From Sphingomonas melonis (GTDB lineage Bacteria > Pseudomonadota > Alphaproteobacteria > Sphingomonadales > Sphingomonadaceae): DNA of 64,000 nt. Made by a program: the position numbers and the translations under genes. Below are positions 58,917 through 64,000 of this stretch, in pieces (position 1 is the first letter of the stretch; each line of letters opens with the position of its first letter). The stretch covers positions 186,001-250,000 of the forward strand of contig NZ_JACCBY010000004.1 of NCBI RefSeq assembly GCF_013409985.1, read 5' to 3'. The notes below the pieces were generated by a model. The model was not told where the DNA came from. It saw nothing but the letters and a program-made list of their open reading frames with translations, and made no database searches.

Positions 58917-61202
58917 CTAGCGTGCGACCGCAGCTGGCGCGCAGGTGGCGAGCTGCGGGGACGACGGATCGGACTGGGACGGCGGCGGCGTGTCGCGTCC
59001 CCAGTCGGTCGGCGCGGATGCCATGGTGAGCGCGAGCACCCCGCCCGCCGCGATGTCGCGATGGCGGAACCAGGCGCGGGTCAGCGGCCGTCCATTCAGC
59101 GTCGCGGCAACGACATAGCGGTTGAGGCCTTGCGGGTCGAAGTTGGGGGCCACGATCTGCAGGCTGCGGCCACCCCCGAGCATCAGGGTCGCTTCGGCGA
59201 AACCCGGGGTGCCGATCAGATACACGTCCTGCCCGGCGACCGGAAAGATGCCGAGCGCCTGGAACGCGAACCAGCTCGACATCGCACCTGAATCGTCCGG
59301 CCCCGGCAGCCCGGCGCGGCCGTCGCCAAAGCGGCTTTCCAGCAGTTCCGCGATACGATCGGCGGACCGGTCCGGCCGCCCCGCCCAATGGTACAGCATC
59401 GGGATCAGGAAACCCGGTTCGTTGCTCATATCGAAATGACCGCGATCGAACAGGGTGTCGAGTCGGCGGACGAACGCCGCCGCGCCCCCCGCCAGCGCCA
59501 CCAGGCCACGTCCATCATGCGGCACGTAGAGCGAATAGGTCCAGGTATCCGCCTCGTAGAGGAACGACGACCACTCCCCGCCGCGCGCGAAGTCGGCCGC
59601 CGCCCAGCTGCCGTCCGGATTACGCGGCCTCAGGAACCCGTGGACGCCCTGTACGGCGAGATCCCGATCCCACAAATTGCGCCAGTTGCCGGCGCGGCTC
59701 GCCGCTGCGCGCGCGGCGTCGATCTGGCCAAGACCGCAGGCGAGACCGGCGATAGCATAATCGTCATAGGCGTATTCTACCGTCCGCGATCCCGACCGCG
59801 GATAGGCGAGGCTGACATACCCCTTTTCGAGATAGTCGGGCAGGCCGCCGCGCCCCTCCTTCTCATCGTCCGCCGGTGCGACCTCGGCATCCTTTCGCAT
59901 CGCCGCGAGGGCCGTGCGATAGTCGATGCCCTTCAAACCTTTGACAAAGGCGTCGGTGATCAGGACGTCGGCGTTGCTGCCCCCCTGCGTACGCCCGTTG
60001 CTGTTGCCGCTCCGCCCGTCGGGTAGATACCCCGTGTGGCGGTAGATATCGATCAGGGCCCGCAGCATGTCACGCTGACGCTCCGGCGCGATCAGCGTAA
60101 GCAGCGGGCCGCTGGTACGGAACGTGTCCCAGATCGTGTAGAAATCGTCGTAATAGGGCTCGTCGGACTGCCAGTCGGGATTTTCTCCGGTGCGGTCAGA
60201 CGGCATCAGCATGGTGTGGTACAGCGCCGTATAGAATTGCCGCCGTCTGGATGCTCCGCCACCGGCGACGCGGACGCGATCGAGCATCCTATGCCAGGCC
60301 GCCCGCGCCTGAGCACGCACCCCGTCGAAATGCCAGCCCGGCGTTTCCTGATCGATCGTCCGCCGGGCCTGGTCGGCGCCGATGAAGGACACGCCCAGTT
60401 TCGCCTGCAGCACCCCCTTCGGGAGCGCCGCGAAGTCGAGCGCCACGCCGAATGGCATGTCGTGATCGACCGTAGCGGCGGACACGGCCTGCATCTCCTG
60501 CCCGCGCCACATGCGCGTCGCAGCCGCCGGAACGTCCGTGACGAGCGCAAAATAGACCCGATATTCCCCGCCGTTGTTCCACCCGCCGGCATATCGGCCA
60601 TAGCCACGCCATTCGGATCGCGACACCCGCGTGATCTCGCCGCCCAGGAAGCGCTGCCGCTCGTCGCCGACCCCCTTGGTCAGGATATGGTCGAGCCGGA
60701 GCGTCAGATGTGCGGGCGCGCCGGCCGGAAAGCGATACCGGTGGAAGCCGACCCGACGCGAGGACGTCAGTTCGGCGTGCACGCCATACCGGGTCAGCGT
60801 TGCGGCGTAATAGCCGGGGCTGTTCACCTCCTGCTCGCGGGGCGAGCGGATCGCGTCCGGCCGTACCACCCCCGCCACCGGCATCATCAGCAGATTGCCG
60901 TATTTCCCCGCTGCGCCGCTGAGATGCAGATGACTGAAGCCGAGGATGTTGCCCGACGTCCGGTAGCCGGCCTTGTAAGGCACCGTCGCATCGAACGGCA
61001 TGACGTCCGGCCCCAGCCGCACCACCGCGAACGGGCGAGCGGCGCCGACGAAGACTTGCCCGCCACCATCCGTCCCGATGAACGGGTCGACCGCCTCGAC
61101 CGGATCATGCATCGCCGGGCGGCCGACGCCGGTCGCCGGACCGCCGGCCAGCGCCACCGCCAGCAGCGTCGACACGCGCCATCGAATGGGATGGAGAACC
61201 AT
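58917..61202 (-). CDS. Glycoside hydrolase family 92 alpha-mannosidase
   Basis: 761 residues. A signal (WRVSTLLAVALAGGPATGVG) leads to the N-terminal beta domain (VDPFIGTDGGGQVFVGAARPF, LGFSHLHLSGAAGKYG, EVNSPGYYAATLTRYGV). The (alpha/alpha)6 catalytic domain has YDDFYTIWDTFRTSGPLLTLI, GGSNADVLITDAFVKG, EYAYDDYAIAGLACGLG, NEPGFLIPMLYHWAG and the DDSGAMSSWFAFQALGIFPV block of GH92. GH92 enzymes are Ca2+-dependent exo-acting alpha-mannosidases, usually on N-glycans, mannoproteins or GPI-type glycans. The start is ATG 61202, 29 bp after the phospholipase gene. Confidence 0.9.
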   Translation of the reverse strand: MVLHPIRWRVSTLLAVALAGGPATGVGRPAMHDPVEAVDPFIGTDGGGQVFVGAARPFAVVRLGPDVMPFDATVPYKAGYRTSGNILGFSHLHLSGAAGKYGNLLMMPVAGVVRPDAIRSPREQEVNSPGYYAATLTRYGVHAELTSSRRVGFHRYRFPAGAPAHLTLRLDHILTKGVGDERQRFLGGEITRVSRSEWRGYGRYAGGWNNGGEYRVYFALVTDVPAAATRMWRGQEMQAVSAATVDHDMPFGVALDFAALPKGVLQAKLGVSFIGADQARRTIDQETPGWHFDGVRAQARAAWHRMLDRVRVAGGGASRRRQFYTALYHTMLMPSDRTGENPDWQSDEPYYDDFYTIWDTFRTSGPLLTLIAPERQRDMLRALIDIYRHTGYLPDGRSGNSNGRTQGGSNADVLITDAFVKGLKGIDYRTALAAMRKDAEVAPADDEKEGRGGLPDYLEKGYVSLAYPRSGSRTVEYAYDDYAIAGLACGLGQIDAARAAASRAGNWRNLWDRDLAVQGVHGFLRPRNPDGSWAAADFARGGEWSSFLYEADTWTYSLYVPHDGRGLVALAGGAAAFVRRLDTLFDRGHFDMSNEPGFLIPMLYHWAGRPDRSADRIAELLESRFGDGRAGLPGPDDSGAMSSWFAFQALGIFPVAGQDVYLIGTPGFAEATLMLGGGRSLQIVAPNFDPQGLNRYVVAATLNGRPLTRAWFRHRDIAAGGVLALTMASAPTDWGRDTPPPSQSDPSSPQLATCAPAAVAR

Positions 61203-61231
61203 CGGACCTACTTCTTGGCCAAGGCAGCCGC

Positions 61232-62533
61232 TCAGGGCCGCGTGCCGCTGTTCGCTTCGGCCTGGAGTTGCGGCACATCGGCCAAGGTCCGACGCACCGT
61301 CGCCGGATCGACGTGCTGGGACCGGAGCGGCGGGCTGTGCAGCGCCTCGCCATCGGCGGCGCCGGCGTCGATCGCGGCGACCGTCTCGATCGGCACGCCG
61401 CCGCATTTCGTCGCCGCGCGGACCGGGTTGCACCGCGCCGCGTCATGATCGGGCAGACGCACCTGATACCCACCGGTGAACCGCGCATCCGGCCACAGAT
61501 AATCGGTCGACACCCATTGGGCGCCCGAACGCAACGCGACATCGCGGCGTGCGACATCGTTGGCGCGCGCTTCCAGCGTGTCCGAATCCGCCCGCGTCCG
61601 TACGATCAGGCCGGCCCGTACATCGGCGGCGATCTGTGCCGCCTCACCGACCGGATCGTTGCGCGTTACATAGGCCGCGGACGGCAATGTCACGTCGCTC
61701 GTGTTGGTGAACATCACCCGCTGCTCCAGCGATTCATGCCCGCCGCGATACAGCGCGGTCTTCGCCGGCGTCTCATCGAGCGCGACGAGGAACTTCCCTC
61801 GTACCTGCCCCAGGCGCGGCCAGCCGTCGTGCAGGACCGCGTCGCGTAACGTCGCGCGGGTGCCGCGCACATCGTCGGGCACGATGAGACGCGTACCCAG
61901 CCCTTCGCGCAATGCGGCGTCGAGATCGTCATACGCCGATCGCGTGAAGGGCAGCAGCCGGGTGCCACCCGGAACGCTCCAGCCATCCTTGGCATTGATC
62001 AGGATCAGAATGGGCACATGGTCGGGATGCCGTTCCGACCAGGCGGTGATTTCCCCCAGACAGGCTTTGAGCGTGAAACAGCTCGACCAGAAGTCGGCAT
62101 CGGCGACGTGCAACACCTTGAAGCCGGGCTGCGCCATCGTTTCCGCCCAACCGGCGGGCATCGCCGTCGCACTGAACTTCAGCACCAGCGGATGGGCGAA
62201 GACGCCGCCGCGTGGGTCATAGACCACGTCGAGTTCGAGCTGCCGTGCGCCTGCGTTGAGTTGTGCGGTCAGGGATTTGTGCGCGAAATCCAGCGCCGGC
62301 ACGAGGTTCGGGATCTGCGAGGCGATCAACGTATAATCCGGCTCGGGAATAGCCTGTTTATAGCTGTTGTGCGTACCGACCGTCAGCAGATCATTGAGGC
62401 GCAGATTCTCGTCCATCCACGCCCGCGCGCAGTCCGTGCCGGCGGCAGCAGCGTCCGCCGCCCGAAGGTTGCACGCGCCCTTGGCGTTCGCCGCCGTCAC
62501 GCCGCATACCGACACCAGCCCCGCCAGGGCCAC
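61232..62533 (-). CDS. Ca2+-dependent phosphoinositide-specific phospholipase C-like protein, frameshifted signal
   Basis: 433 residues in the open part. TIM-barrel PLC motifs: first catalytic His in LTVGTHNSYKQ, metal residues in LELDVVYD, FAHPLVLKFSA, VLHVADADF and ILINAKDGW. This matches the bacterial Ca2+-dependent PI-PLC family. The start region is broken: the natural signal (MGLGMRNAARRVMAG, ATG at 62577) is in another frame. Adding one G to the GGGG run at 62533-62536 rejoins it to VALAGLVSVCGVTAANA. Without repair only a GTG at 62533 remains, giving a poor signal peptide. First gene of the GH92 run. Confidence 0.8.
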   Translation of the reverse strand: MALAGLVSVCGVTAANAKGACNLRAADAAAAGTDCARAWMDENLRLNDLLTVGTHNSYKQAIPEPDYTLIASQIPNLVPALDFAHKSLTAQLNAGARQLELDVVYDPRGGVFAHPLVLKFSATAMPAGWAETMAQPGFKVLHVADADFWSSCFTLKACLGEITAWSERHPDHVPILILINAKDGWSVPGGTRLLPFTRSAYDDLDAALREGLGTRLIVPDDVRGTRATLRDAVLHDGWPRLGQVRGKFLVALDETPAKTALYRGGHESLEQRVMFTNTSDVTLPSAAYVTRNDPVGEAAQIAADVRAGLIVRTRADSDTLEARANDVARRDVALRSGAQWVSTDYLWPDARFTGGYQVRLPDHDAARCNPVRAATKCGGVPIETVAAIDAGAADGEALHSPPLRSQHVDPATVRRTLADVPQLQAEANSGTRP

Positions 62534-62663
62534 CCCGCCATCACCCGCCGCGCGGCATTGCGCATCCCGAGACCCATCTTCGATACCCCGTCACTATCCT
62601 CGTCGGAGCACCGCTTTAAGATAGTTATTGCTATCCTTTTATGACAACTATGGAGGGACTGCG

Positions 62664-63320
62664 CTATCGCTGCGCGGGATCGGGGGCCGGCCCGGCCGAA
62701 TATTGAGAATATTCAGGGAAATAGAGCATCGACTTGAGAATGAAGTGAACGTCGTCGACGATCTGTTCGGGCGCGATATTTTCTTCCTGGATCATTTCCT
62801 CGATCGAATAGGTGATCTCCACCGCCAGCCGCACGCGGCGACGGATCAGCTCGCGCTCGGTGTCCGGCGCGTGGCGGTGGAACATCATGGTTAATATCTC
62901 CGCCGCATAGTTATGGGCAGCGAGGCGGAGCGGCGCCATGGACGGGATCGCGCGCAGCGCGCGCTGGATCCACATCGCCCCTGGCTGTTCGCTGATGATG
63001 TGGATGAGGGTGCGCAGCAGATTGCCGATATCTGCAAAGATCGTTTCCGTGTCGGACAGCGCGTGCCGGGTCACCCATTCGTGCAGCGCCGCCTGCTGCC
63101 GCTCGGTCATTCGCTCGGCAAGCGCGCGAATGACGGCGTATTTGTCGTCGAAGTAGCGGTAGATCGTCGGCGGCGTGACCTTCGCCCGCTCGCAGATCAG
63201 ATTGGTGGAGATCCGTTCGATCCCGACCTCGCCCAGCAAGATACCGGCAGCGTCCAGCAAGGCTTCATAGGTGCGTATGCTGCGCGCTTGCTTGGGCTTG
63301 CGGTAGGCCGATTGGGTCAT
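62664..63320 (-). CDS. TetR-family transcriptional regulator
   Basis: 218 residues. The N-terminal TetR HTH is complete: ALLDAAGILLGEVGIERISTNLICERAKVTPPTIYRYFDDKYAVIRALAERM. A helical ligand-binding domain follows (LRTLIHIISEQPGAMWIQRALRAIPSM). The ATG is at 63320. It lies 86 bp upstream of the phospholipase start on the same strand and 204 bp from the next TBDR, so it could control either. Confidence 0.88.
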   Translation of the reverse strand: MTQSAYRKPKQARSIRTYEALLDAAGILLGEVGIERISTNLICERAKVTPPTIYRYFDDKYAVIRALAERMTERQQAALHEWVTRHALSDTETIFADIGNLLRTLIHIISEQPGAMWIQRALRAIPSMAPLRLAAHNYAAEILTMMFHRHAPDTERELIRRRVRLAVEITYSIEEMIQEENIAPEQIVDDVHFILKSMLYFPEYSQYSAGPAPDPAQR

Positions 63321-63524
63321 TCCGCGGGCACCCGGTCGACGGGCCGGCTGCCGCCACTGCCTCGAGGCGGCGTCACCCGCTTGGCGACCGGACCCGCCCG
63401 CCGATTACCTGTAAGATGAACAGCCATTATCCATCAGATATGCACGTGACCACCGCGCCGGGCAACACGCCGCCGCCCATCGTGATACGATCGACGGCGG
63501 CGCGCTGCACGGGTGGCAATTGGA
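63321..63524. other. Intergenic region between TBDR end and TetR
   Basis: 204 bp with no gene. It probably holds the TetR promoter, and I see no clear operator palindrome. Confidence 0.3.
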
Positions 63525-64000
63525 TCAATAGCGATAGGTAAGCGCCAGACGGGCGCTGCGACGATACATGGGCGCACCGATCATCAGGCTCTGCCCGGCC
63601 TCGATATTCTGAAGACGGCCCGCGCGCGGGTTGCCGGACACCATGCGTCGCACATTCGTCAGGTTGTCGACGATCAGGTTGAAGTCCAGTTTGTCGGTCG
63701 GCGAATAGAGCATGTTCAGGCTCGCCGTGGTCATACCGCTGATCCTGATCTGGTTCGCCGCGTCATAGTAAAACGGCCCAGTGTACCGGATGTCGCTCTG
63801 GATGCGTAACCGGTCATCCAGCAGATTGAGACCGGGCGTGATCATGACGATATCCGCCTTCATATCGTCGAGCTTATGACCGGAATAGTCGATCTTTTTG
63901 CCGGACGCATCGCCGATCTGCAAATCGCTGAAATGCGCATCCTGGTGCGTCCATTGCCCGCGCAGATCGAACCAATCGACCGGCCGCCATTTTGCCTCCA
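63525..64000 (-). CDS. TonB-dependent receptor, C-terminal part (runs off the window)
   Basis: About 158 residues of barrel remain; the gene starts beyond base 64000. Strands such as WFDLRGQWTHQDAHFSDLQI, RLRIQSDIRYTGPFYYDAANQIRISGM, LNMLYSPTDKLDFNLIVDNLTNVR and ARLALTYRY (terminal aromatic) are typical of a TBDR barrel end. It belongs to the same region as the GH92-phospholipase genes and is a likely importer of their products. Confidence 0.85.
   Translation of the reverse strand, partial: EAKWRPVDWFDLRGQWTHQDAHFSDLQIGDASGKKIDYSGHKLDDMKADIVMITPGLNLLDDRLRIQSDIRYTGPFYYDAANQIRISGMTTASLNMLYSPTDKLDFNLIVDNLTNVRRMVSGNPRAGRLQNIEAGQSLMIGAPMYRRSARLALTYRY

Noticed and set aside
1..64000. CRISPR arrays, tRNA or rRNA genes
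   Set aside because: No regularly spaced direct repeats of CRISPR type and no tRNA- or rRNA-like sequences were noticed on reading; a dedicated scan was not possible.

Overview
The window is GC-rich, densely coded DNA from an alphaproteobacterium, most likely a Sphingomonas-type Sphingomonadaceae. The evidence is several TonB-dependent receptors (TBDRs) beside glycoside hydrolases, a FecI/FecR pair, GC-rich palindromic repeats of a kind common in sphingomonads, and the general protein character. No rRNA, tRNA or CRISPR array was seen. Truncated parA and parB genes at the left suggest a plasmid, a chromid or an integrated plasmid remnant.

Layout. 1-4.8 kb is a decayed mobile zone: a GH2 glycosidase cut off at a palindromic repeat, a hypothetical gene, 3'-truncated parB, 5'-truncated parA joined to an IS5-type remnant, and an IS3-family element (frameshifted in both orfs) that carries a complete 838-bp IS5/IS427-type element inside orfB. 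4.8-19.9 kb is a ter stress-response island. On the minus strand it has terZ, terA, a DUF475/TerC-like membrane protein and two TerD-type genes, then a terminator-like hairpin, then a biosynthetic set: PRTase/TRSP, HAD phosphatase, PRTase-like StiP family, CitE-like lyase and AIM24. A TelA-like/XpaC-like pair converges on this set from the left. A 1508-residue SF1 helicase with a C-terminal Vsr-like nuclease diverges from it on the right.

20-28 kb holds signal transduction genes: a hybrid histidine kinase with three PAS domains, a DUF2243 membrane protein, and a beta-propeller (Y_Y_Y) histidine kinase followed by its NarL-type regulator. 28-36 kb is an AraC-headed, tightly packed plus-strand operon: isochorismatase-like hydrolase, chloroperoxidase-like hydrolase, XapX, YtcJ-type amidohydrolase, VOC protein, DoxX, outer-membrane porin and DUF1275. 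36-38.7 kb has TMEM175, CYTH-CHAD and SWIB genes. 38.8-46.8 kb looks like a phosphate-scavenging locus. It contains FecR, FecI, a frameshifted TBDR with a near-perfect PHO box upstream, a divergent class A acid phosphatase and a second, STN-type TBDR.

47-64 kb is carbohydrate and lipid oriented. It has a damaged DUF2939 gene, a GH9 endoglucanase, a methyltransferase-like gene, a TBDR relic next to an intact TBDR, and a long minus-strand run: TetR, PI-specific phospholipase C-like (frameshifted signal peptide), GH92 alpha-mannosidase, membrane AraC regulator, fatty-acid hydroxylase, DUF2147 and Tat-exported amidase. A TBDR runs off the right edge. Several genes carry a single frameshift or nonsense change (TBDR near 42021, PLC near 62535, amidohydrolase at 32340). 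This points either to recent pseudogenisation or to base-calling errors.
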